Source: Candidatus Methylomirabilis sp. (lineage in GTDB: Bacteria; Muiribacteriota; Ozemobacteria; Ozemobacterales; Ozemobacteraceae). From it: a stretch of DNA of 64,000 nt. This document shows positions 1 to 8,783 of this stretch, piece after piece. The notes below the pieces were generated by a model. It was not told where the DNA came from. It saw nothing but the letters and a program-made list of their open reading frames with translations, and did no database searches. Location of the stretch: contig DYKG01000010.1 in assembly GCA_020722725.1 (NCBI GenBank), positions 22,483-86,482 on the forward strand, given 5' to 3'. Position numbers and translations under genes: made by a program. Every line of letters starts with the position of its first letter. Position 1 is the stretch's first letter.

Positions 1-2288
1 TCGCTTATCGAGAAGATTAGCTTGCCTCCTGGGGCGACCGTTGGTCGATCTCCATGCCTTAATTTTACCCAGTTTGTCGGAATCTGTCCAAAATGAAAAT
101 TTACCGGGCAGACCGGCAGCCATTGGTTTTCGGTTTTAATTTCCACCCAGATGTGAGTCGCGGTTTTCATTCCGGGCCGGGCAATCAGGCCGCCAACCAG
201 CCTGGTCTGCAGACCATAAGCCTGTAGAACTTCATTCATCAACCTTGCTTTGCCGCTGCAGTCACCATAACCCATCTTCAGCAGTTGCTCGGCACTGGTT
301 TTTTTTCTGACTTTGCGGTAAGGCAGTGAAAATCCGATATCAACCATCAGGTTTTCGATCAGCTGATAGTATGAATTGCAGGTAAGGTAATTCCGGCAGT
401 ATTCTGCAATAGCCGGTGAAACCTTTTCATCATTAACTAACACCGGGCGTTTTGCAAAAAGATTTGCCAGCCGCCCACCACCTGATGATTTTTGCGGGGT
501 TACCATGACGCGGGTTGTAAGTCGGTCGGTATGCTGGTTTTGCGGATAAGCGAAAGTCATGCCTTCGTGGGTTTTCCTGGAGGAAAATGCTTGTGCAGAT
601 TTCCAGGCGGAAGTTGACTGATACTGATCTTCAATTGGGCCTGAAACGGTTATTTGATTAAAGCCTTTTTTTCTATTGAAAAAAAGTTGCAGCGCGAAAG
701 ATCTTTTCTGTTGCGGATCTTTTTTTATAGCTCGACAATGACCATCTCGCCTGAAATCTCCTGCGGCGGTAAAAGCTGATTCTTCTTTAGATATGGCGGC
801 AACAAGACCAAAAAAGTCGTCACCGCTTTCGCGAAGCTTTGAATTATCAAAATTCAATTTGAAATAGTCATTTGATGCAATTGCCGGTGACCATTCGTAA
901 TTCAGGCAATCTTTGTAATCGAGAAAATATCTGGGGTCGTCAATAGAATTGATTGCCTTCTCAGGGTTTGCAATGAATCTGGCACACAGAAGACCAACAT
1001 TTGCGATTATTCTGTCTGAACCTGCTCCGCCTGCAATGAAAACCAATCGTCCATTTTTCTTCAACATTAAAGGAGCTTTTGAAGAAATTGGGCCGGCTTT
1101 TCGTGGGTAATCATCGGGATATCTGGCAACGACATCTTTGTAATTGCGCATTTCATTGTTGTAAAAAAATCCCAGAGGTGAAAGATGGCCGCTGCCGCAA
1201 TGACTGCCAAGAGTCAGGGTCATCGAAACTGCGAGATTATTTTGGTCCCAAACGCATAGGTGGGTGGTCATACTGTCATTTTCTCGGGCAGGAGATTCTT
1301 GCGATTTTGTCGGCTGGTTTTGGGTTATGAAAAGATCTGGATAATTGAGGCAATGACTGAGAAAATTATATTTGAAATCGATTACCTCGCGAGTGATATG
1401 GCTGATTTTTCTGATGTTTTCGGCAACCGGGGTAAAGAGATCCACATTTAATTCAGCCAGCTTTAAGGCCAGTTTTATCGCGGCGACAGAACTTGACGGC
1501 GGTGGGGTTCCATATAGACTGAAGCTTTGCCATTCTTTCTTTACCGGCAGCTTAACCAGGCTGCGAAAGTTTTCAAAATCGCGCATTTCATAAGTTGAGC
1601 CGAGGCTTTTTAGATGACCGACCATGGTTTTTGCGTCATTTCCACGATAAAAAGATTGGCCTCCATCGCGGGCAAGCTGCATAAGAGTCTGACCCAGACG
1701 TGGTTGTTTCAACAGGTGCCCGGCTGGCATTGCGTAACCGTTTGGGGCAAGAAAATTAATGGCGGCCTTGTCTTGCAGAGTAATCAACTTCTTTTTTATT
1801 ACCCCATGCAGATACGATGAAATCTTGAAGCCCTCCAGGCAGGTTTTTATGGCCGGCGCCATAACTTCGGCCCGCGAACGACTGCCAAATTCGCGTAGCA
1901 GCTTGAAAAGCATTTCCGGGCACGCTGGCAGTCCGGCATCAACTTTGTTGAGAGAATCGTCTGCGGGTCTTTGAATTGAGCCGTCTAAAGCAATAATCTG
2001 ACCGGCAGGAAGGTGAATCAGGGCAAAACCGTCGCCTCCGAGGCCTGAATTGGTAAAATCAACAACGCCGAGCATGAAGGCCGCACAAACGGCTGCATCA
2101 ACGGCATTGCCACCATTTTTGAGGATTTTGGCAGCAGCTTCAGTAGCTGCACGGCTTCCAGTTGAAACTGCGCCAAAATTTCCCTGATCAAGGAATATGC
2201 GTTCGCTGGTTGCGCAATTACTAATGCTGCTTTGCAGGGTGAAAACAAATAGAAAAAAAAGCAGGTTTTTAAATTTGCCGAAGTTCAT
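1..2288 (-). CDS. Gamma-glutamyltranspeptidase with C-terminal transglutaminase-like domain (partial; runs off left edge)
   Basis: Not in ORF track because no stop is inside the window. Minus frame from ATG at 2288..2286 has no stop through position 1. Signal-like N-term MNFGKFKNLLFFLFVFTLQSS; GGNAVDAAVCAAFMLGVVDFTNSGLGGDGFALIH; catalytic TTHLCVWD (about 1245..1268); GSG..YNNEM; PISSKAPLMLKKNGRLVFIAGGAGSDRII. C-term MGYGDCSGKARLMNEVLQAYGLQTRLVGGLI..THIWVEIKTENQWLPVCPVN (transglutaminase-like). GGAGGAG RBS upstream of ATG. Confidence 0.88.
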   Translation of the reverse strand, partial: MNFGKFKNLLFFLFVFTLQSSISNCATSERIFLDQGNFGAVSTGSRAATEAAAKILKNGGNAVDAAVCAAFMLGVVDFTNSGLGGDGFALIHLPAGQIIALDGSIQRPADDSLNKVDAGLPACPEMLFKLLREFGSRSRAEVMAPAIKTCLEGFKISSYLHGVIKKKLITLQDKAAINFLAPNGYAMPAGHLLKQPRLGQTLMQLARDGGQSFYRGNDAKTMVGHLKSLGSTYEMRDFENFRSLVKLPVKKEWQSFSLYGTPPPSSSVAAIKLALKLAELNVDLFTPVAENIRKISHITREVIDFKYNFLSHCLNYPDLFITQNQPTKSQESPARENDSMTTHLCVWDQNNLAVSMTLTLGSHCGSGHLSPLGFFYNNEMRNYKDVVARYPDDYPRKAGPISSKAPLMLKKNGRLVFIAGGAGSDRIIANVGLLCARFIANPEKAINSIDDPRYFLDYKDCLNYEWSPAIASNDYFKLNFDNSKLRESGDDFFGLVAAISKEESAFTAAGDFRRDGHCRAIKKDPQQKRSFALQLFFNRKKGFNQITVSGPIEDQYQSTSAWKSAQAFSSRKTHEGMTFAYPQNQHTDRLTTRVMVTPQKSSGGGRLANLFAKRPVLVNDEKVSPAIAEYCRNYLTCNSYYQLIENLMVDIGFSLPYRKVRKKTSAEQLLKMGYGDCSGKARLMNEVLQAYGLQTRLVGGLIARPGMKTATHIWVEIKTENQWLPVCPVNFHFGQIPTNWVKLRHGDRPTVAPGGKLIFSIS

Positions 2289-2323
2289 GGTTGAATGTCT
2301 CCTCCAAGGGTTGCGTTAAACAC

Positions 2324-2351
2324 TTGTATCTTGATACAACTTTATTGTCAA
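2324..2351 (-). promoter_or_regulatory. Putative promoter with overlapping palindromic operator upstream of the GGT gene
   Basis: On the minus strand TTGACA (2351..2346), 17 nt, then TACAAG; perfect palindrome TTGTATC-TT-GATACAA at 2324..2339 overlaps spacer and -10 region. Confidence 0.5.
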
Positions 2352-2797
2352 CTATGGAAAGAACGCATCCCTGAATGGGAATTTGGAGCCTTAAAGAGGG
2401 TTTTTGCAATTCGTTTTTTATTTCACCGTGAATTTTTTGCCTGACCTAAATTTTGTTTTCTTTTATGTCAGAATCATTAACTTGTCGCCTTATTGAATTC
2501 AAAGTTTTATGGAGATTAACCTCGGTTAATTTGGCAGTATGCAATCTTTGAAAAGTTTTCCTGATATTCATGGCATTTTGTCTTTCAACAAGATTGTCCG
2601 TGTAATTTTAATAAGAAATTTCTGCCAGATAAATGAAAAATGGCGGTAAAAAACGCTGACGATAACCCTAAATTTGATCAGAAGATTTTTCATTTACCTT
2701 CATGAAGGTTTTTTCGATTATCTTTATTCGGCTTTTTTCAAAACCATCCCCAGGAATGACGGTAAAAAGGTGACCCGTTTTCTTAAAAGCCCAAATT

Positions 2798-3137
2798 TTA
2801 AAGTTTTTTTATTTCTATGGGCAGGTATTTTTTCATGGTTTTGGCAATAGCTTCAGCCATATTTTCATTTTTTTCTTCGAATGAAAACAATAACAATTCT
2901 TCAATTTCCATGGTTATATGGGATAAAAGCACCGGTGAAAAAACTTGCGCGTGCTCTTGAGCAGAGAAAAATCGCCTGGTTAAGCCATTTCTGGCTAAGC
3001 GCCTCAAGGTTGAAGCTTTCATTTTCGATTTTTATGCTATGGACGATGGAAAAAAATATAATGCCGACAATCAAGGGGAAAAGGGTCAGGAAAATGCGGC
3101 GGCTCAAGCTTCCTGGTGAGAACAGATTTTGCAGCAT
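2798..3137 (-). pseudogene. Possible frameshifted remnant of a membrane protein
   Basis: Overlapping minus ORFs 2901..3137 (TM-like SLSRRIFLTLFPLIVGIIFFSIVHSIKIENESF) and 2798..3022 (KASTLRRLARNGLTRRFFSAQEHAQ...) look like one coding sequence split between frames. Confidence 0.35.
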
Positions 3138-3294
3138 TGTTTCACTTAAATCCTTTTGAAGATTGTGAACTAATCTTACTATTAATGCAAAATGCAGGCA
3201 ACAAATCCCTGGATTCAGGTTTGTTCAATCTGACGTAGAATTTTCTTGAACCAGAAAGCTTTATGTGCAAAAATACAGGCTTATCGGAGCAAAT

Positions 3295-4092
3295 ATGACA
3301 GAAGAAAAATTCAGTGGGCTGAAAGCCTGGTTTAAAAACTACGTGGGTGGTTTTTTTACTGAAGAACCGGGATTCAATCGGAATATTCAATTAAAACTGG
3401 ATCATACCATGCGGGTCTGCCATGAAATGCAGTCTTTGTCTGCCAGTATTGGTCTTGATTCTGAACTTTCCCGGCTGGCTGAAGTTTCTGCTTTGCTTCA
3501 CGATGTTGGTCGTTTTGAGCAGTTTCGGCAGTTTAAAACCTTCGCCGATCGAAATTCAACCAACCATGCATTATTGGGTTTGCAAATAATAGACCAGTTC
3601 GATCTTCTTAAAGATTTCAGCCACTTGTCGCAAAGCCTGATTAAAGGGGCGATTGCTTGTCATAACCTCGCCGAAATTCCTGATGAAACACAGGGTGATG
3701 CCCTTCTGTTGGCCAAACTTCTGCGCGATGCAGACAAACTGGATATCTGGAAAGTTGTTTCCGAGTATTATCAAAACAGCCAGAAATTGCGCAACAAAAG
3801 CATCGAGCTTGACCTTCCTGACCGCAAGACTGTGAATGAAGAGGTTTTGAAAGATGTTCTCTCTGGAAAGATTATCCGTAATACTGAATTAAAAAGTCTC
3901 AACGATTTTAAACTGCTGCAGCTGGGCTGGGTTTTCGATTTGAATTTTTCTCATTCCCTGGTCGAATTCAGGAAAAGGGGATATCTTGGCGTCATTTCCG
4001 GTGCAATTTCAGACCCGTTGGTTGCTAGAAAGGTTCGCGCTCATATTGAGGGTTATCTGAACCAGCTTGAAGCAAAAAAAGTGTCTTCTTAA
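3295..4092 (+). CDS. HD-domain phosphohydrolase
   Basis: LDHTMRVCHEMQ...LAEVSALLHDVGRFEQF (H...HD) and downstream DADKLDIW; internal ATG at 3295 preferred start. Confidence 0.85.
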   Translation: MTEEKFSGLKAWFKNYVGGFFTEEPGFNRNIQLKLDHTMRVCHEMQSLSASIGLDSELSRLAEVSALLHDVGRFEQFRQFKTFADRNSTNHALLGLQIIDQFDLLKDFSHLSQSLIKGAIACHNLAEIPDETQGDALLLAKLLRDADKLDIWKVVSEYYQNSQKLRNKSIELDLPDRKTVNEEVLKDVLSGKIIRNTELKSLNDFKLLQLGWVFDLNFSHSLVEFRKRGYLGVISGAISDPLVARKVRAHIEGYLNQLEAKKVSS

Positions 4093-4165
4093 GGTTGATC
4101 GAGAATTTTTTTTCAACCTATGGTAAGATTCTTGGAAATGAGAAAATGATACCTGGAGTCTGATT

Positions 4166-7100
4166 ATGTATTTAAACCGTTTTAAACCTTTTCTGGCTAT
4201 TTTATCGTCTGTTTTATTGTCGTTCGTTCTCGGTTCAATCGGTTGTGGCGGCGGATCACAGTCTGTTGGCGTCACTCAGGTTGATACTGCTGGAATTACC
4301 AGCACAGTCAATGGGTTTATGCAATCTCTGCGCGCCGGAAATCCGGAGTCTTTTTTCTCTCCCACGCTCAGATCGCAGGAGTCAGCGTCAAGTGGTATTC
4401 AAACCCTTAAAATATGGGACTTTGGTTCAGATATTAATAATCCTGATGACAATACCTACCATTATTTTTCTATCCCCCAGGATGGAATAAACCAGATATC
4501 TGATGATTATGCCACGGTTTATGCAACTAAAAATTTTGATGGCAGAGCTTTCAGAGTTGATTTTGAACTGGTCAAGATTGATGGAAGCTGGTTTATCGAA
4601 ACCATCAAATTCACCAGCAACTCCAGCGAATTTGTAAATGCCGCTTCCCTGCTTCCCTTGCAAAAAGGCAACGTCTGGAAGAATATAATGATCCCTGCCG
4701 ACAGCTCAAGCTCGATTTCTTCGCCAATTATGGTATCGGGCACGATTAGCAGCGACCCGGTAGTGAAAGACTCGCGAACAGTTTATTATGTTTCCTATAA
4801 TTCAGTTTCAACAAATCTTACCTTTAACCTCAGTAATTATTCTTCAACGCTGAATACGCTGAAAACTACAGATTCATGGCCCATATTGCAGGCGGCATTT
4901 CAGCCTTCTTCTGTGTCAGATCCTCTCAACATCAGGTCCTTAATCCTCGACCCCGGGTCAGGAATTCTCGACCTTTTTTCACCGAGCACATCAGTTCGCG
5001 AAATTGGCTACGCAAACCAGAACGGCTTGTTTCAATATGGTGCGAGCACATTCAATGCCGGCCAGCCGGTGCAGTTTCTTTCTGCCGCACCGGTTATTGG
5101 TGAAATTGCCACCAGGACAGTTTTTGTCGAAATCAACGGCGTGACTTATGAAATTTTTATGGCATCGCGGCTTGCAAGAAAAGTGAGCATTCTGACTTTT
5201 GCCGGGCCTTTTGAAGCCTATCAGGTTGATGCCTATGCCAGATTCGTTAATTCCTTCCCGATTGGCCAGCATCAGGAAATGTACTGGACTAGATTGTTTG
5301 CCGCTGATAATGGCGAGGTTGCTCAGGTTGAATGGGATGGCGGCGGCGTGGCCAAATATGTGTATCTGCTTTATTCTGCTGTGGTGAACGGACGAACTAT
5401 ATCACCGCTTGACAGTGGCTCATCAACCAGTCCTTTTGCATTTGTGGCCGGTTCAACTTTGAACAGCGCTACCATCGGCCAGAGTTTTTCTCAGACTTTG
5501 GTGGAAGGCGGAACCGCACCATACAACCATTCCGTTCTTTCGGGAGTGCTGCCTTCAGGATTAACCATCGGCGGGGGCTCAATAGTCGGAACCCCGACTG
5601 AAGAAGGTAATTTCAATTTTAATCTGCAATTCACCGATGCTGCCGGAACAACTATTTCGCAGGCTTTCTCGCTGGCGGTGAACTCGGTACCGGCAGGCAG
5701 CTCACTTGCATTTGTGCCTGAAACCAACATTCTTCCATCCGGTGCTGTAGGCAGCGCCTATAATCAGGTTATCGTAAGTGGTGGGGCGCCGCCCTACAGC
5801 TTTTCAACAGTTACTCTGCCAGGCGGACTTGCTTTTTCAAATAATGGTTTAACTGGTGTGCCAACCGTCGCCGACTCATTTGTCTTTACGCTCACAGTCA
5901 CAGATGGTGCTGCCAATTCTGTTAGTCGAGAATTCACTTTGGTTATTGGGCCGGAACTGCAATTCTTAGCCACTTCTCCCCTTAAAACCGGAACCCTTGA
6001 TAAGAGCTATTCCTGGATCATTGCCGCCGGGGGAGTATCGCCGGTTTCTCTTTCTCTTGATTCTGGAACCCTGCCTGCAGGCTTGAGTTTTAATCAGTTA
6101 CAGCTTAGTGGCACCCCGACTGCAGTAAATAGTTACAGCTTCACCATTCGGGCTACCGACGCATCGGGGCGTGCAATAACCCGGCCTTTTACGATGGATG
6201 TAGTTAACCCGCCGGTTTTTGCTTTGGCTTCACCACTGCCCAATGCCACAATCAATGCGCCATATAATCAAACTCTGATCAAAGATGGGGTTAAGCCCTA
6301 TACAATAAATATTACCAGCGGCACATTGCCAGGCGAACTGACTCTTGGCACCGACGGCGTGATAAGTGGCACCACTACCGCCGCTGCCGGCACCTATTCA
6401 TTCTCTGTTGTTGTGTCCGATGCAAATGCCGATATTCTTTCGGGTACTTTCTCTATTACTGTGAGCATACCGTTCGTAGTCGCTCCGTCAATCAAATGGC
6501 AGAAAAATTACGGTGGTTACCAGGGTGGAGATACTGATGAAGAAACTGGCTCGAAAATTATTCCGATTAACGGTGGTTACCTGATTGTTGGTAATTATAT
6601 TGTCACCAACGGCATAACTGATGTCAGGGTTGTCAAGATCGACGAACTGGGTACGGTTCTTTGGCAGGAAACCTATTATGGATCAGGAAATGATCGGGTC
6701 TATGATGTGATTCAGACCGATGATGGTAACTTTCTGATGGTTGGATCGACCAACTCTAGCTCAGGGGAATTCGTGGTGAGCAATGGAGGTATCGATAGCT
6801 TTGCCATGAAAATAAGCTCGGTAGATGGCTCGATACTCTGGAGCAGAACATACGGTGGGGCTAATGAAGATAAATTCCTGTCGATTGCCAGGGGCATTGT
6901 ACCGGCCTATCGAATTCTTGTCGCAGGGGCAACATTTTCTAAGGATGGTGATTTAAGTGCTGCAGGTGTTCACTATAACCCATCTTATCCCGATGCATGG
7001 GTTGCCAGACTTGACCCGGACAATGGTGATATTCTCTGGCAAAAAGCCTTTGGCGGAACAAGCAACGATGAAGCCCGCGCCGTAGCCATTGACAGCACGG

Positions 7101-7750
7101 GAAATATTTTTATTGCAGGGCTTTCTGCATCTACCGATGGAGATAGAGCTAGCGGAGCGGTTGCGGGCAATGGTGTCGGGGTTTCCGATGTCTGGGTGCT
7201 TAAACTTGACCACACCGATATTAATTTCGGTGCAATCACGTGGCAGAAATCTTATGGCGGCTCGGCCTCAGACAAGGCAAATGCCATGAAGGTTACCAAC
7301 AGCGGCCGGCTTATTTTAACCGGAGAGACATCTTCTACTGAAGTCCCCGGCTATCACAGCGGTTCTGACCTGTGGATGGGTGAGGTCGGTTTAGATGGCA
7401 CGCTCTCCTGGCAGCGGGCCTTTGGTGGCACATTCCAGGAACAGGGGCTTGACGTTCAGTTCTTTGCTGATGGTTCATATCTTGCAGTGGGATCAGCTGG
7501 ATCAGGCGACGGAGATGTTCAGGGATTTTATGGAAACTGGGATGCCTGGATGTTAAAAGTCGATACGACTGGTGCGGCATTGCAATGGCAGAAACCTTAT
7601 GGCGGGACTGCCAGTGAAAAATTCCGCTCTGCGGTTCTGGTAAATGACGTTTTAACAGTTGTTGGTTCGACTGATTCAAACGATAAAGACCTTGCCGGGA
7701 TTGGCTCCCAAGATGGATTATATGGCTGGTGGGCAGTTCAGTTCCAATAA
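4166..7750 (+). CDS. Large secreted/surface protein with putative-Ig (He_PIG-like) repeats and C-terminal WQK-YGG beta-propeller-type repeats
   Basis: Signal/lipoprotein-like N-term ending ..GSIGCGGGSQ; several repeats of the form PLP..G..Y.Q.L...GG..PY..S...G.LP.GL; C-term repeats WQKNYGG, WSRTYGGANEDKF, WQKAFGGTSNDEA, WQKSYGGSASDKA, WQRAFGG, WQKPYGGTASEKF. Confidence 0.8.
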   Translation: MYLNRFKPFLAILSSVLLSFVLGSIGCGGGSQSVGVTQVDTAGITSTVNGFMQSLRAGNPESFFSPTLRSQESASSGIQTLKIWDFGSDINNPDDNTYHYFSIPQDGINQISDDYATVYATKNFDGRAFRVDFELVKIDGSWFIETIKFTSNSSEFVNAASLLPLQKGNVWKNIMIPADSSSSISSPIMVSGTISSDPVVKDSRTVYYVSYNSVSTNLTFNLSNYSSTLNTLKTTDSWPILQAAFQPSSVSDPLNIRSLILDPGSGILDLFSPSTSVREIGYANQNGLFQYGASTFNAGQPVQFLSAAPVIGEIATRTVFVEINGVTYEIFMASRLARKVSILTFAGPFEAYQVDAYARFVNSFPIGQHQEMYWTRLFAADNGEVAQVEWDGGGVAKYVYLLYSAVVNGRTISPLDSGSSTSPFAFVAGSTLNSATIGQSFSQTLVEGGTAPYNHSVLSGVLPSGLTIGGGSIVGTPTEEGNFNFNLQFTDAAGTTISQAFSLAVNSVPAGSSLAFVPETNILPSGAVGSAYNQVIVSGGAPPYSFSTVTLPGGLAFSNNGLTGVPTVADSFVFTLTVTDGAANSVSREFTLVIGPELQFLATSPLKTGTLDKSYSWIIAAGGVSPVSLSLDSGTLPAGLSFNQLQLSGTPTAVNSYSFTIRATDASGRAITRPFTMDVVNPPVFALASPLPNATINAPYNQTLIKDGVKPYTINITSGTLPGELTLGTDGVISGTTTAAAGTYSFSVVVSDANADILSGTFSITVSIPFVVAPSIKWQKNYGGYQGGDTDEETGSKIIPINGGYLIVGNYIVTNGITDVRVVKIDELGTVLWQETYYGSGNDRVYDVIQTDDGNFLMVGSTNSSSGEFVVSNGGIDSFAMKISSVDGSILWSRTYGGANEDKFLSIARGIVPAYRILVAGATFSKDGDLSAAGVHYNPSYPDAWVARLDPDNGDILWQKAFGGTSNDEARAVAIDSTGNIFIAGLSASTDGDRASGAVAGNGVGVSDVWVLKLDHTDINFGAITWQKSYGGSASDKANAMKVTNSGRLILTGETSSTEVPGYHSGSDLWMGEVGLDGTLSWQRAFGGTFQEQGLDVQFFADGSYLAVGSAGSGDGDVQGFYGNWDAWMLKVDTTGAALQWQKPYGGTASEKFRSAVLVNDVLTVVGSTDSNDKDLAGIGSQDGLYGWWAVQFQ

Positions 7751-7778
7751 TCATTTGAAGTTTTGATTGTTAAAAACC

Positions 7779-7976
7779 TCAGGGTTTGAGAAAATTTTTG
7801 ATAACCATGGGGTTTATTTCTGTACGAACGACCGGAGATTCTTTTTCAGAAAAATTTTGGGCGTGGTTGGTGTTCGCCTTCAGAACATTTTCTTCGGGGC
7901 AGAAAACTTTTGAAGGTTGCCTGAGACAATTCTCAACAAGAGTTCTGAATGACAGGGTCGTCGTTTCGCTTTGCAT
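7779..7976 (-). CDS. Small hypothetical protein (about 65 aa)
   Basis: In-frame ATG at 7976 within ORF 7779..8027, preceded by AAAGGAAATCACAAA (possible RBS); no recognised domain. Confidence 0.3.
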   Translation of the reverse strand: MQSETTTLSFRTLVENCLRQPSKVFCPEENVLKANTNHAQNFSEKESPVVRTEINPMVIKNFLKP

Positions 7977-8032
7977 TTTGTGATTTCCTTTCATTTTCAT
8001 AAACAGCAGAAGACCAGAAGTTGCCATAAATG

Positions 8033-8101
8033 AAAACTCCCCCGACCTTGTTGCAGACGCAGAGGTGAGGGAGTTTTATCGAAGAAGCCTCAGAAGGCTT
8101 T
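8033..8101. other. Structured region: two adjacent inverted repeats
   Basis: aaaactccc (8033..8041) pairs with gggagtttt (8069..8077), with additional internal complementarity; followed by aagcct-caga-aggctt (8085..8100). Confidence 0.45.
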
Positions 8102-8210
8102 ATTCGTCGCTTGAATTTTTTTAATTTCTGTTTCAATTCAAACCCTTTTTCAAAAAAATTACATGGCGATTATATTGCCTTAAACCTGAAAAGTCAACAT
8201 TGACTGCAGC

Positions 8211-8665
8211 CTAAATTGCCGCAAAAATCTCGACAGACTGGGTTTTGCCTTTAACCGTGGAAATTTCAAGCTTTTTAACCTTTGCAGCTGTATTAAGATT
8301 CTTTAAAATATTGCCCGAGACCACCACTCCATGATTCAAGCCAATCGACAGATTTCGGTTGCCCATTTTTTTAAACCCGGCTGAAAGCTCTTTGGCGAAC
8401 GCCCATGCTCTATAGGCGGCATCGTTTTTTTCCCTGGTTCGAAGACCATCATTATCTTGTCGTGCTGTGACTGCATTGAAGCGATAACCAGCTGCGCCTT
8501 TTCCTGCCATTTTCTGCGGGCTTCAAGCTGTGCTGCTTCCTGTTGGCGGTTGTAGGAAAATTGAATCAGCAACAAAATCATTACTGAGTAAGCCACTGGC
8601 AAAAAGATACCGATAAAGTGGCGAGTCGTGAGGCGGTGGGAGGTGGTTTCTTTAAATGGAGTCAA
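8211..8665 (-). pseudogene. Decayed class III nucleotidyl-cyclase-like membrane protein remnant
   Basis: Minus ORF 8336..8665 gives a TM N-term (RHFIGIFLPVAYSVMILLLIQFSYNRQQEAAQLEARRKWQEKAQ); a different frame 8211..8510 gives cyclase-like LSIGLNHGVVVSGNI then TVKGKTQSVEIFAAI, with the intervening part of the domain missing. Confidence 0.5.
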
Positions 8666-8783
8666 TTGAGCTGATCCGTAACGAAAGTATCAAACAGTCT
8701 AACAAAAAATTTTATTTTATAAAACTTACTTCATTAAAATTCTCTGCTTTTAAACCGAACAACAAATTGATATAATTTGCCCG

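Noticed and set aside
1079-1974. Several short plus-strand ORFs
   Set aside because: Antisense to the continuous GGT-transglutaminase minus-strand ORF.
7335-7754. 139-aa minus-strand ORF
   Set aside because: Antisense to the propeller repeats of the large surface protein; repeat-derived shadow ORF.
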